Assembly (NCBI GenBank): GCA_021229015.1
Contig: CM037792.1
Coordinates: 37,759,365-37,823,364 of the forward strand
Source: Solen grandis
Lineage: Eukaryota; Mollusca; Bivalvia; Adapedonta; Solenidae
DNA length: 64,000 nt
Direction: 5' to 3'
The position numbers and the translations under genes were made by a program. The notes beneath the pieces were generated by a model. The model searched no databases and was not told where the DNA came from. It was given only the letters and a program-made list of their open reading frames with translations. Positions 24,110 to 36,694 of the stretch are shown piece by piece. Each line of letters starts with the position of its first letter. The stretch's first letter is position 1.

Positions 24110-25015
24110 GATGATAGTGTGTACTCAAAGTGAAATCTGGCAATTTTTAGCATATCTAAAGCTCCGTAATTCCAGATCTGATTCTTGATTGGCAGATATC
24201 AGCTAGTAGGGAGCTTGGCCGAGAAATTATGGCTGTTAACTTTGTTTTATAAAGTATGAAGAAGAAATATTAAGAAAGGCGCTGGAGTGCTCACAAAGTA
24301 AAATCTGGCATTCTTATCATTTTAAAAGACCTAACTGGCAGATATCAGTCATAAACAAGCTTTGCTAAGATATTATGGCTATGACCATATTCATATTGTT
24401 TCAAATACATATACAATCGCTTCCAGATGAGTCAGAAAGCTGAAAATAAACATTAAGTTTGAAAATGATTGCGTCAGAAATGAAGGTGCTAGAGTGTACA
24501 CAAAGTGAAATCTTGATTTTTTTTAATATTAAAAGGGGCATAACTCCTGACCTAATGGACCAATATCAACCATAATTAAACTTGGGTGAAAGATTATGGT
24601 AAGTATTATAGTCATATAGTTTAAAGATGATTGCTTAAGAAATAAGATGCTAGAGTGTACACAAAGTGAAATCTGAATATTTTTATCGTTCAAGGGCCAT
24701 AACTCCAGACCCAAAGGGTGGAAATAAGCCATAATCGAACTTGGCGGAGAGATTATAGCTATAAAATGTCATAAAGTTTGAAGAAGATTTCTAAAGAAAT
24801 GACGATGCTAGAGTGTACACAAAGTGAAATTTGTCTTTTTTATCGTTCAAGTGCCATAACACCAGACCTTATGGTTGGATACAAGCCATAATCAAACTTG
24901 ACTGAAAGAATATTGCTATAAACATTGTCATAAAGTTTGAAGAAGATTGTTGAAGAAATGAAAGTAGTGGAGCGTACACAAGAAAATGTTGACGGACGAA
25001 CGGACGGTCGCCGGA
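24110..25015 (+). repeat. Tandem array, about 160-200-bp units, with ACGG tract
   Basis: Six diverged units share 'gtgtacacaaagtgaaatct', 'gccataactccaga', 'atcaaacttgg' and 'cataaagtttgaagaagatt'. The array closes with GACGGACGAACGGACGG at about 24,990. Related units lie at 47,821-47,945 and 62,925-63,420. Short open frames across it are not genes. Confidence 0.8.
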
Positions 25016-25143
25016 CATTGACTGACCACAATAGCGAAAAACTGACCAGACAAGCAAATATCGAGCTGATATCAAACTTTTTCAAAGGGATTGAAGTTGA
25101 CATATACAATGTTTTGCCGATAGTAGATGTCATGTTTTACAGG

Positions 25144-26141
25144 CAACAAGAGGCCCATGATGGCCCTAAATCGCTCACCTGAGATAAATCGGTTGACCCA
25201 AAGAACATCTGTACCAATTTATTTTAAAATCTGGCCAGTAGTTTTGAAGAAGATGATTTTTAAAGTTTTCATTTTTTTTCTTTTTGTTGCGATGGCAACC
25301 AGAGTTCTACATGGATCAAGTTTATTTTAGCAACTTTTGTGAAGGTTGACCCAAGGATCATCCCTGCCAAGTTTAATCAAATTCTGTCCAGTGATTTCAG
25401 AGGAAATGTTGATTAAAGTTTTCCCTATATACATATAAGGCAAATAAGCCCCGGCCCTGGCGGCCATGTTTTTTTACGGAGCTAAATAATTTTAGCAACT
25501 TTGGTAGAGGTTGACCCAAGGAACATCTGTACCAATTTATTTTAAAATCTGGCCAGTAATTTTGAAGAAGATGATTTTTAAAGTTTTCTTTTTTTTCTTT
25601 TTGTTGCCATGGCAACCAGAGTTCTACATGGATCAAGTTTATTTCAGCAACTTTTGTGAAGGTTGACCCAAGGATCATCCCTGCCAAGTTTAATCAAATT
25701 CCGTCCAGTGATTTCAGAGGAGATGTTGTTTAAAGGTTTCTCTATATACATATAATGCAAATAAGTCCCGCCCCTGGCGGCCATGTTTTTTTACGGATCG
25801 GAATAATTTTAGCAACTTTGGTAGAGGTTGACCCAAGGAACATCTGTACCAAATTATTTTGAAATCTGGCCAGTAGTTTTGAAGGAGATGATTTTTAAAG
25901 TTTTCAAGTTATTTTTCTTTTTGTAGCCATGGCAACCAGAGTTCTTCATGGATCAACTTTATTTTAGCAACTTTTGTAGAGCCTCACCCAAGGAACATTC
26001 CTGCCAAGTTTAATCAAATTCTGTCCAGTGGTTTCAGAGGAGATGTCATTTAAAGCAAATTGTTGACGACGCACGACACACGACGACGGACGAAGGGTGA
26101 TCACAAAAGCTCACCTTGAGCACGTTGTGCTCAGGTGAGCT
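25144..26141 (+). mobile_element. Complete GCTCACC-family element
   Basis: The left end is AACAAGAGGCCCATGATGGCC with the subterminal CGCTCACCTGAG. The right end is a strong hairpin (26108-26141, AGCTCACCTTGAGCAC facing GTGCTCAGGTGAGCT). Between them are three units of about 310 bases containing 'gccatggcaaccagagttc' and 'gttgacccaaggaacat', then a GACGACGCACGAC run. Inverted subterminal repeats plus a 3' hairpin resemble Helentron-type non-autonomous elements; that is inference. No protein is encoded. Confidence 0.75.
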
Positions 26142-26989
26142 AATAAAAAGTACATGTTTACTACACCCTATCGGAAGTATATTTAGGTTTGGTTGATGCG
26201 GGGCTTGTTATGGATGTGTACATATAAGGTAATGCATGTCAGAATTTAAGAAATGTATAAAATTCGAAATAACTTTATCTTGTTACGGCTAGCCACAATT
26301 AGTTAAACAATTATATATGGTGATTATTAACAAGTTACAAATAACAATATGAATATCACAACATACAGTGTCTTACAATTATTATAAGAAATTATTTTGA
26401 TCCTTGTCTAATTAATACAATTTACATTTAACCTGAGCAGTCCAAAAGATATGTCCTTCTTCCAAATATAAATATGCAGTTAATCCCACACTGTTGAATG
26501 ACCCACACTTGATGACTTGATTCAAACTCCCTTTCATTATTTATACTGGAGCAAAATATTCTAGGAACAAAAAAGAATGTTCTAAAGAGTAAACATGTCA
26601 CATAATACATTTTGTACCAGTAAACAAATATATCCTCACGTATTCAGTTCTCGCCATATTGGTATTCTCGGGTTACGTAAGGTAACGCTAAATTTCACCA
26701 CGCGCGTGACATCACTCAAAAGGAAAACACCCAGACTGAAAGATGACAGATCGAGTATTATGATTAAAGTTTTTATTTTTGGAAAATGTTCCGAATAAAG
26801 GTTAAAACAATCATGTAAAAAAAAGAACATTTTTTATACCATTTCCACTAATGCTTCTTTTTCTTATTGCCGAAATCCCCTAAACAATCTTCCATTAAAT
26901 CACTAAATTATGTGTTCGTCATATGGGTTCATTAACAGAATTCTTCAATAGCAATATTGGATTATTGCAGGGACAGATCATTTCTCCGG
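26142..26989. other. Non-coding DNA, nothing recognised
   Basis: No gene seen. 26,655-26,705 shares a short string with the right flank of the BEL/Pao array. Confidence 0.45.
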
Positions 26990-27250
26990 GGGCCGCCGTG
27001 GCCGAGCGGTTACAGTCGTGGACTACAAATCTCTCAGCCCCTCACCGCTGTGGGTTCGATTCCCGGTGGGGACTTCGGATTTTTCATGTGAGGAAGTCTT
27101 CCAGCTGGCTTGCGGTAGGTCGGTGGTTCTACCCGGGTACCTCTGTGTACTCGGGGTCTTCCTCCACCTGTAAGTAGCTGGACGTCGCTATATGATTGAA
27201 ATACTATCGAAGCGACGGTAAACCCCAATACATCATCATACATCACCATT
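26990..27250 (+). mobile_element. tRNA-derived SINE, copy of a second family
   Basis: The head holds a good A box TGGCCGAGCGG (26,999-27,009) and a B box GGTTCGATTCC (27,053-27,063), with the spacing of a leucine/serine-like tRNA. The body contains 'ggtcggtggttctacccggg' and 'ggggtcttcctccacc', strings common in mollusc and other invertebrate SINEs. The tail reads TACATCATCATACATCACC. The acceptor stem does not pair, so it is not a tRNA gene. A V-SINE such as RUDI is possible but unverified. Confidence 0.85.
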
Positions 27251-27540
27251 AAATCTCCGCTTTCAGACAGACGACAACTGATTTACATAAGTAAACATCA
27301 TTTCTAAAAATATCGCATTTTGGATTACCAATACACATTACAGATTTAGTATGTACGGAAGCAAAATTTAAGTCATAGATGTCATTTAAACTCCTAACAA
27401 AATGAAGGTTGTTTATCATTCTAATACTTTTCATGTCAATTTTATATAGTTCAATGACCTTTATTTTTGTTGTTGTTGTTGTTATTTTTTTTTTTTATTC
27501 TACTTGAATTGAGTGAAATCTATGAAATCATAACTGTGTT
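27251..27540. other. Non-coding spacer with T-rich run
   Basis: A GTT/T-rich run lies at 27,465-27,497. A weak splice-acceptor-like TGTGTTTTCAG precedes the transposase remnant. Confidence 0.4.
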
Positions 27541-28830
27541 TTCAGCTGATCCAGCCTGCAGATCGATCCAAGCTACAGATATGGTCACCAACTGTCATGA
27601 CATCCGCGTACAAGCTGGTTAAAGAAGAAAGAATACCTGTGTATAAGGCTGCAAAGCAACACGGAGTTCCTATCAATTCTCTGAGAGACAGGGTTAATGG
27701 TAGAATATCAATTGACTGTGATAAATCAGAACCAGGGCCAGTACTGTCTTTGGAAGAAGAATCTAAATTGTGCCAACATTTTAAAGATTTAGCCTCAGTT
27801 GGTTGTGGCCACACACGTGCTGAAGTGGTTAATTTAGCATCTGATTATGCTGTTCCTTAGGCAAACGGACAGCAGATCAACCTCTAACACTGAATTGGTT
27901 TAGTAAAAGGTGGCCAGAACTCATCGAGTCTTTTTGAACAAAGAGCTAAATATGACATTGAAGAATCAATAACCAAATACTTTGATGAACTTGAAAGAAT
28001 TCTTCAAAAATATAATTTATTTGACAAACCACATACGATTTATAACATTGATGAGAAGGGCATAAATACAGAATATAAACCTTCTAATTTAGTCAGTGGT
28101 CAAGATTGTAAAGTACAACTTATCATGTCTAAACTGGCTAAACTGTGACTGTTATTCGAGCTGGTAATGCAGCTGCAATGCAGACCCCACCGTATTTTTT
28201 TTCCCAGGTACCAGAATGTTGAATGGCCTCTTGGAAGGAAAAAGCCCTGGTGCTAATGGTGTTATGACATAATGTGGATGGTCAAATAGTGTTGTGTTGA
28301 AAGAATATTTGCAACACCATTTCATAAGATGTTGCAAGGGAAAAGCTGATGACACTATACTTTATGATGGGCACCGTAGTCACATATCAGTTGATCTTGT
28401 TGAATGGGCTAAACAACAAAATATTGTTTTATTTGTTTTGCCTCCCCATACCTCACATATTCACATATCCTACAACTTATTGACATAGGTTGCTTTGGTC
28501 CTTTGCAGTTGAAGTATGCACAGGAATGTTCCTAATTTGCTAGAATACATCACAGAATTGTGACACGCTATGATGTCTGTTCCCTTGTTTGTAAGGCTTA
28601 TTCATGTGCATCAATATTTCTGTTATGGTTGAACAATTAAGAAGTAAAATAAAATCATCTTAATTGTACATAGTTGATGATCATGAAATGGCTGCTTCTG
28701 GAGATGATATGAGCTTAGATCAAGATACAAATGATATGCAAAAACCTTCTACATCCAAAGAAAAATTCAATAATATTGATTTACCAGACCTTTCAGATTT
28801 TGAATCCACATATATTCAAATGAAATATTA
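27541..28830 (+). pseudogene. Dead pogo/Tigger-like transposase
   Basis: A broken frame matches the Tc1/mariner-pogo (Tigger) superfamily. 27,597-27,860 encodes the helix-turn-helix head (KAAKQHGVPINSLRDRVNG) and the CENP-B-like stretch with LSLEEESKL. 28,047-28,070 gives NIDEKG, the first catalytic aspartate. 28,365-28,450 gives YDGHRSHIS with the second, then LFVLPPHTSHI. The third acidic position lies in decayed sequence near 28,480. The tail to about 28,700 keeps TRYDVCSLVCKAY in shifted frames, and an acidic serine-rich stretch to 28,830 may be the C-terminus. Multiple stops and frameshifts make it inactive. Terminal inverted repeats were not identified. Confidence 0.85.
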
Positions 28831-29079
28831 ATTTAAAAAAATGAAAATGAAACAACAGGAGGTGCATTTAAATGTTTTAAAATAATATTAACATATTAAT
28901 AATAATATAACAGACCTGAAATTATATAATAATAAATAAAATACTGTATCAAACATTAATTTCACTTCAACATAAATACTATCTTTTATTTACCAGCATA
29001 TTATTTCTAGTATACACGAATTCCGGTGCACAATCATTATGGCTTTCCGCAAACCTGCGGAAAACGTATGGGGTTTGTT

Positions 29080-30190
29080 ATGTTTATTTTTATTAGGACT
29101 TTCTGCCTACAGGCATCGCAGTGCGAAAACCTATTGTTCTTCTGTTTTCTTTTTTTTTCTTTTATTATTTTTCTAACCTTTTTTTTGTTAACGGTAAATC
29201 TCCATGATCAGAAAAGCCACATATATGAAATTTTAATCATTTATTACCACATATTTGAAGATGATCCTAACGTTGAGATAATTTCCTTTTATTTCTTACT
29301 TTTCCCGCTAGGGGGCGTGTTACATGAAATTGATTACTAACTAATAACTCAGTTATTTGAGGTCCGATTCAAATGCGTTTTTTTTTTGCGTTCTGTTCCT
29401 TGTTGATAGCCTAATAAAATATGACAGGTTTCGAGGGTACGTATGGCGAAGTTTTTTGAGCTACGGAAGGTTGAAAGTTCGAACCTCGCAAAAAACTGTG
29501 CCAATGAAGGTAGGTCTACGAAAAACCTATCCATTTTTGTTAGAGATATGTTTGCTGCAAATGGTTTGCAAGACATATACGTACAAAATATGTTTGGTGG
29601 CGAATTTAAGAAATGCATGGTTTGTCCTTTAGAAACGGTCAAACTTCACAAAAATATTGGAAAAAATTAAAATTTCTAAAACATATTTTGTTGCACCTGA
29701 CTTTATTTTTGTACATTCTTCTTGAAAAATTCACACGTTATGTATTGTTATGTTTGAAAGGGTCTTACAATTAAAAAGTTATAAAGAAATTGCAAAGGTC
29801 AAGGTCATATTACGATTATGTTTTTTTATTCGGCCCTCAAATACCCCCAAAAACTAAAAATGTTTTATCAAGAGTATGTAACAAGAGTGTTATGTTCTTA
29901 AAAAGCTCTTTCCAGTGATGTTTAGTTTTTGAAGATCGGACTTAATTTGATCATTTTACGGCAGTACAAGGTTTGATCCTTTTTAGAACAATTGAAAATA
30001 AGTTTTTATGCTACAGGTTGTGATATATAAGGAATAGAATGTTTGACTAGTGCGACTTGTATACGTGGGTGAACCATTTGCTGCATTGCTACGTACCTAA
30101 TAGTAAAATTTTACTCAATTGTGTTTCTCATTTTGCCTCTTGGGGGCACTTGGCTTGAAATCACTCTTTATAACTAAAATAATTGAAGTC
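29080..30190 (+). repeat. TTTCTGC-hairpin repeat family, copy 1
   Basis: It starts with AGGACTTTCTGCCTACAGGC, part of an end hairpin seen again at 30,690-30,840 and 62,310-62,343. 29,349-29,642 and 29,770-30,090 match, in reverse complement, 38,880-39,160 and 39,180-39,440. Open frames on both strands of 29,349-29,670 lie in this repeat and carry no known domain. Confidence 0.65.
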
Positions 30191-30689
30191 TGATTTTTAT
30201 GCATTTTTTTTTGCATTCTGTTCCATGGTGACATCAATTTAAAACGACACTCAAAAATTAATGCGATATTTTATGAAAATGATAGTAATTCAATGCAACA
30301 TTAGTTCGTAATAATGTTGAATGGCATATCGCATTGTCATGTGTCGTTTTATACTGTAGTGTGTCGTTTGCAATTGTTGTTTATCGATTACAATTGTCGT
30401 TTGTCGCCATCATAAAGCAACACACACATCTAACATGGCACTAACTGAATTCCGTAAAAAGTTTTCAAGTTTGCGACTACATAATCGGCAGGGAATACTA
30501 AAAAATATTCTTCTGGGTTAAAAGTCTGCTTAAACATTGCGACAAAAATGTTTGAAGATCACTGTTAACAGTATTCAACAAGACAGTGAATGAAGAAATA
30601 TGTTTTTCGAATCATGCGACTCGGGAACTGAATGGAATTGCTTTAGCGAAAACCGATGATATCGCGATAGTGATTCTAGTTAGGGCTTT
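30191..30689. other. Non-coding DNA with short TGTCGTTT motif cluster
   Basis: 30,335-30,412 has four spaced copies of a TGTCGTTT-like string. Otherwise unassigned. Confidence 0.45.
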
Positions 30690-30840
30690 TTGCCTTTCGC
30701 AGAAAGACCTATTGGGTTTGTACTGGTTTTTATTATTAGTTCTTTCTGGCAGAAAGTCCTATTGGGTTTGTACTGTTTTTATAATTAGGACGTTCTGCCT
30801 ATACAGAAAGTCCTATTGGGTTTGTATTGTTTATTCTTCT
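30690..30840 (+). repeat. Three stacked copies of an element terminus
   Basis: 'GCAGAAAG(T/A)CCTATTGGG' followed by 'tttgtactg/tttgtattg' occurs three times at about 54-base spacing (starts near 30,697, 30,751 and 30,805), each with part of the facing hairpin arm. Confidence 0.85.
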
Positions 30841-30959
30841 TATTAATCTTTTTTTCCTCATTTTCTACTCGTTAATTTCTATATGTTGCAATGGTCCAAG
30901 GACGATGAAAATCGAATGGCTTTTACTTCAGATGCTGAAAGTTTGATTTCAATCATTTT

Positions 30960-32260
30960 CACATGTCTATGACGTCACACTTGACGATGACTACAAAAGT
31001 TTGTACGCGGTCTACAGCCATTATTTCTGGACCGATTTTCAATAAAATTCACAGAATGGGTATATTAGGCTCTAGTTTTGCATCCCGGTGTTCGTTTTTC
31101 AAAATTCGAAAAGGCAATGGTTCTATGGCGAATCCAAGATTCGAACAATTGACTTCAAATTTCAAATGTGTATAAAATCGCTTCCAGATGAGTTAGACTG
31201 CTGATATTTGGGAAAAAAAAATATATGTCTCTGGGACTTCTTTACATTTTGAGAAAATGAACGTCATATGACGTCATACGGTAAAGAGTAATTTCTAATT
31301 TCTACGTTTTGACTTTTATATGTTGCAAACGTTTAAGCACCTTTAAAATTGAATAGCATATGCTTCACATAGAACAATTTGCATTTCAATAAGTTCCATT
31401 TGCCTTGACGTCAAACTTGACTTCGTCTAAAAATGTACGCGGTCTACAGCCGTTATTTCTGGACCGATTTTCATCAAAGTTTCACAGAATGTGTATATTA
31501 CGCTCTAGTTGTGCATCCCGGTGTCCGTTTTTCAAAGTTCGAAAAGGCAATGGTTCTATGGCGAATCCAAGATTCGAACCATTGACGTCAAATTTCAAAT
31601 ACCTATAAAATTCTTTTAGATGAGTTAGAAAGCTGATTTTTGCACAGATTGTAAAGCTCCAAGTGTGTATTACATTCTGTGAAGATGAACGTCATTTGAC
31701 GTCCTATGATGTCATAAGGTCAAAAAGAATTTCTGATATCTATGCCTAAATTTATATATGTTGTAAAGTTTCCAGGACCATGGAAATTTAATGGCATATG
31801 CGTCAAACCATGAGCTTTGGAATGCATTGAATTTCAAATTAATATGACGTCATACAACGTCAGAATTGACGTCAGGACAAAAAGATTGTACGCGGTCTAC
31901 AGCCATTATTTCTTGACCGATTTTCATAAAAAATTCACAGAATGTACGCGTTATGCTTTAGTTTAGTCTACAGCCATTATTTCGGACGATTTTCATTCAA
32001 TTTTCACAGAATGTGTAAGTTCGTTATGATTATGCATCCATGTGTCCGTTTTTCTATATTCATAAAGATAAAGGTTCTATGGCGAATCCAGTATTCGAAC
32101 CATTGACGTTAAATTTCATATACGCATAACATCGCTTCCATATGAGTAAGAAAGCTGATATTTTGACTGAATATAAGTCTCTACGTATTTTTACCTTATA
32201 ACAAGATGAGCGTCATATGACGTCATGTGTCGTTACATGTCCTAAACACTTTTTCATTAC
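30960..32260 (+). repeat. Tandem repeat rich in TGACGTCA
   Basis: At least three units of about 430-460 bases share 'gtacgcggtctacagccatt', 'catcccggtgtccgttttt', 'ggcgaatccaagattcgaac' and TGACGTCA palindromes. A reverse copy of one unit is at 61,890-62,343. Small plus-strand open frames within repeat the same non-conserved peptide and are not genes. Confidence 0.85.
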
Positions 32261-33009
32261 TGAAATTATAAGTATTTTTTACGGCCTATTTATTTTTTTA
32301 ATTTGCATGAAATTTTTACTGAAGGTGCAGCATTAGATACTTTGGCGTGATGCTGTTTTCGTTTCCAGAGAAAGCAACGGTCAAGGTCATATTTCAATCA
32401 TCGATATTTTCTTTGGCCTTAAATATCTCCAAATCAATAAATATTCTATCGAAACACTATGCATATAATTTGTAGTGCTTTGAAAGACATTTCAGCTTTA
32501 ATGATCGGGTTGAATCAGTTAAATTACGCTGAAAAACGAAAATTCTGTTAATCTCAATGCGTTTTACAGTTTATATCTCGAAAACTTTTGATTTTCGAAA
32601 ATATGAATATCATTTGTAGAGCAATGTTGGGTCGTTCTTTTGGTGCTTTAAGTTTAACGATTGACCCAAAAATCATGGAGTAATGGAAATAACAAAATCG
32701 TTTATGTTATGTTATTATAGACCCAAATATATTGCAGTCGGATAGAATTTATTTTAAAGACATTTGTTTTGGTAACTAGATTAATGAAATTAGTCAACTT
32801 GTAAGAAAGTGATGTCAAAATAAGAATTGCTGTTTAATTAATTTTGCCATGCAATATAAAGCTATTACGTTTGACAAGTTTAGCAAGAAGTGCTATCAAC
32901 GAATGAAATCTAGATATTATTCCTTTTTTTTTCCAACCAAATCCAAGAGTTGATTTCAATATGTTGCCAGTGTCTGAGCAACATGAAAATTAAATTGCCT
33001 TGAGAAAAT
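32261..33009. other. Non-coding, diverged repeat sequence
   Basis: 32,380-32,540 resembles 29,790-29,960 in the same orientation ('caaggtcatatt', 'aaatatctccaaa'). No gene. Confidence 0.45.
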
Positions 33010-33960
33010 GTTCAAATTTTTAAATTTTTTATTATCAATGACGTCAGATTTGACGTCAGCCTCAAAAGTTTGTTCGCGCTCCAGAGCCTTTATTTTTTGT
33101 CGTATTATCGTGATATTTTCACAGAAGATAAATGTTATGATGTAGATGTGCACCTTGTCTTTCAATTTTTCAAATTCGAAAATTTTTAGAATTTATGGCA
33201 AACCGAATTCCAAACTTTGGTCCTTCAACTATTATTTAATGTAACAAAGGCTACTGATGAGTTAGAAGCATGGAAATTGGACAGGTTATCGGCCCAAAGG
33301 TCTACTTTCTTTTTTCTAAAAGATTTCCTCTTAAGTTACGTTGTTATGACGTCATTTAAAGGACAAAATCCTATCTTTCAAGGATTTCTCTCGCTCTGGC
33401 ATCATACATCTTGAGTCAATTTTAATGAAATTGAAATTGCACCGATAAAAAAGGTATATTTTTTATACATTCAATTATCTTTAATTGTCAATGACGTCAG
33501 ATTTGACGTCAACTTCAAAAGCTTGTTCGCGCTCTAGAGCCTTCAATTCTATTAGATTATCTTGATATTTTCACGGAAAATGTTCGTTAGGGTGTAGATG
33601 CATTCAAATTTCCAAATTCGAAAAGACTAAGATTTCATGGCAATACCGAGTTTCAAACTTTGGTCCAAAAATATATTTAAATGTTACAAAGCCCTCTGAT
33701 GCGTTAGAAGCATGTAAATTGGACAGCATATCGGCATAGAGGTTTACATTCTATTTTCTGAATTCTTTTCTCTTATGTCACGTGGTTATGACGTCGTTAA
33801 AAAGACAAAAACCATTTTTATAAAGATTTCTCTCGCTCTGGCATCATGAATTTTGAGTCAATCTTAATTAAATCTTCAGAATTGATAGAGTTAAAATTGA
33901 GGTAATGCATACTTCATGAAATATTTGTTTGTCACGTGGTTATGACATCATGCATACTAA
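33010..33960 (+). repeat. Tandem repeat, about 450-bp units, two copies
   Basis: Units near 33,035-33,480 and 33,488-33,940 share 'atgacgtcagatttgacgtc', 'tgttcgcgctc', 'gttagaagcatg' and 'tctctcgctctggcatcat'. Related to the array at 30,960. Confidence 0.85.
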
Positions 33961-35399
33961 ATTAATAATTACCGAAAGAATCATATAAAATCTCCAATTA
34001 CACCAATGAACTTAAAATTTTCAAAAATGTCGAAACTTAGTACGTTCATAAGGTCTTGAAAATTTCAAGTGATTATGTCATCAAACATGGCATATATTCA
34101 TGTTTGATGGAATGCCTACTTGAAAATGTTAAAACAAACCTTTTCGCATTCTCGAAGATATTTTTTCGGGATTAATAGGAGGTTAAATGAACATGCCCTT
34201 GCAAAAAAAAAGGTATTTTTCTTCAGTCACTTGCTTTTGGCGTCGTTGAAATATAAAAAAGCATTCATTTCAATTTGTATTCTCGCTTCATCGTCATGAG
34301 TATTGATTCCAATCTTAAGCATACCTTTGCATACTTTGTAAGCAAAATATATTAAAAAGATAATAAGATTGGATATATTAACTTTAAATAAGTAATATTG
34401 CCGTACCATATAATGCGCAAAAAGTCCAGAAAATTTCAAGTGATTACGATATCAAACATGACATATTAGGGGCTAATTCATGAAAGCGGTAATTGGGTTG
34501 GTTAAGCAAGATCCGATTCTTCTTCTGCAGAAAAGGGTGCCCGTGTTGAATAGTGAATTGTGATACTTTTTTGAGTAAATGAGTCGCATTTAGGATGAAT
34601 CAGTATAATTATACTAGAGCCAGAAAACCTATACGGATAACTTATTGCATTTGCTATCACGGCTTAACACAAGCCAGAGGAAAATGACAAATACTATATA
34701 TCTACCTATCGATTTTTATGTTTTCTAAAGTTTTAACGATTTCTTTTTCTAAATCTGTAAAAAAAAAAACAATATATAAAGCAAACGCAAATGAATTGTT
34801 GAAAGTTTCAAAACGTTTATAACGTTGTTTTTTTTTACGTAAAAATAAGAAATTATTTTCATGATTTTGCTTATACCTCTGCCTTTGTTTCCATCTATTT
34901 TTGAAAATGTAAAATTCAATCAATTTAAAGGTTGAAAGTCATGGATTTCAAAGTATTTTTTTTCTTTTTTTTACAATTTCAGTTATATGGAACAAATTGC
35001 AATGAATATGTGTTAAGTCATTTTCTTACGAAGAAATGGATATTAAATAAAGAATAAAAATAAATAAATTTGATTGAATAACGTAAGAAAAAAATCTTGA
35101 GGATAGTATTATCTTAAAATTTTCCTGTTTTTTTTTCTTCTGCATGATAGTAAACGGTTGCGTCATCAAATAAGATCCATATTTATGCTTTCTTAATATC
35201 TTCTTTAGAAGATAAAAGTGAAAAAATAAGATTTAAATCTTTTTTTTTTTTTTTTTTACATAAGTATATATTTATGATAATGATGATTTACGTATTAAAT
35301 CTTACATTATTAAGCATCAATTTCTTTTTTTAACTTATATATTCAATACCTTTAAAATAAGCAAACGGAAAGCCGCTTTGTTTGTATCTTAAACAAACG
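33961..35399. other. AT-rich non-coding DNA
   Basis: Long A and T runs. No gene, RNA or clear repeat was recognised. Confidence 0.5.
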
Positions 35400-35985
35400 A
35401 AATCTAGTTGTGATTACTTTTGTCCACCATACACGTGGCAGCCTCCTTTTGAGTACACAAGCGAGAACACCAGACGCCATTTTGGAAATAACATTTTGTG
35501 ATTGTTGTTGGTTTTGGATATTTTTCTTATTTGTTACCGATTACAAATGACAATTCATGGTATTTGGAGGATAAATATTGATGCATTCAGGAATATATTT
35601 AAGTTAAAGGTGAGTTGTTTTTGTCCGTTTTTCCGGCAATAACTTCTTACGCTGGCGAGAACCGGATACTCTAGGATACCAGTAAACAAGTTATTTTTAG
35701 AATAGATATCTCCTAAGAGAACACGCCAGAATAAACTAGTAAGTATTCTTAGAATAGGGATTTCTTTCTAAAATGTAGCGTATACGTAATTAAGTCAGCT
35801 GTACTATGTAACAATCTAAAGTTGCTTTAAATTTTCTCTCGCTTCACCAATAGTGTCGCTCTCATACGGTTTACTGGCTTCGCACGAGCTATTTATAAAG
35901 GATATGTAAAGTTGCTGAAGTTTATCTGAAACCTACTATCTACGTGATACATATATATACTTCAGTGGTGGATTTGGGCTTCAAC
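35400..35985 (+). promoter_or_regulatory. Putative 5' region of the SLC5 gene
   Basis: The region just upstream of the transporter start is less AT-rich than what precedes it. A strong donor-like AAAG|GTGAGT at 35,609/35,610 could close a 5' untranslated exon. No TATA box could be singled out. This is placed by position only. Confidence 0.3.
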
Positions 35986-36592
35986 ATGGTGGATGCAGCA
36001 AAAAGACTTTTCACTGTCGTCGACTTTATTGTGATGGGGTCGCTCATTTGTGTATCTTTAGCTATCGGAGTATTTTTTGCAATTCGTGACAAGAAGAAAA
36101 GAACAACAGATAATTATTTTCTTGGAAACAGGAAAATAAGCGCAGTACCATTAGCCTTGTCTTTCGTTGTGACATTTCAGTCTTCGATACTCGTGTTGTC
36201 GTATCCAGCCGAGGCCTATACATATGGGATGCAATACTGCATGCAGTGTATTGGAATCATTGGATGTTACTACCTGGCCGCTTTTATTGTCGTACCCGTG
36301 TTCTACCCGCTCCAAGTGACCACTGTGTATCAATACTACAAACTGCGGTATGGTAACAACTACGTCAGATACCTTTGTCTCACTCTCGGCGTTATCTATT
36401 ACATCGTCTACATGGGAGTCGTCATGTATGGTGTTGGACTTGCTATGGAATCAGTTGCTGGGATATCCATGTGGGTGACAGTTGTTGTTATTACAATGAC
36501 GTCAGTGACGTATACGTCAATCGGGGGCTTCAAGACCGTCATATGGACTGACGTTTTTCAAGCCTTTGTAATGGTTGTAGGTATACTTGCTG
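35986..36592 (+). CDS. SLC5 sodium-coupled transporter, first coding exon
   Basis: 202 codons plus one base, from ATG 35,986 (A at -3, G at +4) to a strong donor GCTG|GTGAGT at 36,592/36,593. It encodes the N-terminal half of a sodium/solute symporter of the plasma membrane. The first helix is at about residues 11-33. FLGNRKISAVPLALSFVVTF opens helix 2, with PAEAYTYG near 74-81. GGFKTVIWTDVFQ (180-192) is the signature of the SLC5 family. The branch is that of monocarboxylate (SLC5A8/A12) and multivitamin (SLC5A6) carriers, judged by PAEAY and by the PDPTQRNTFWTL motif in the next exon. The substrate cannot be fixed. The frame upstream of 35,986 is open but lacks an ATG. Splicing to 40,897 restores a valine codon. 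Confidence 0.9.
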
Positions 36593-36694
36593 GTGAGTTG
36601 CATTTTTACAAGTATATGAGTACATGGGAAGAATAAAAGAAAGAAAATATACTACTAATACTGCAAGTTTTAATTGATTGATTTCGCTCGTTTT

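Noticed and set aside
25127..25330. Repeated small frames containing ATRVLHGS as a peptide family
   Set aside because: They come from the 'gccatggcaaccagagttc' repeat unit, occur in both strands of several elements, and vary in frame and length. There is no sign of selection.
26990..27075. Functional tRNA gene
   Set aside because: A and B boxes are present, but the acceptor stem does not pair and a SINE body follows directly. The same applies to 7,485-7,560.
29349..29670. Overlapping 90-100-codon frames on both strands
   Set aside because: They lie in a dispersed repeat whose inverted copy at 38,880-39,160 also shows chance frames. No domain was recognised.
35944..35985. Upstream GTG as start of the transporter
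   Set aside because: The frame is open upstream but has no ATG before 35,986, which has a good start context and gives the expected N-terminal length.
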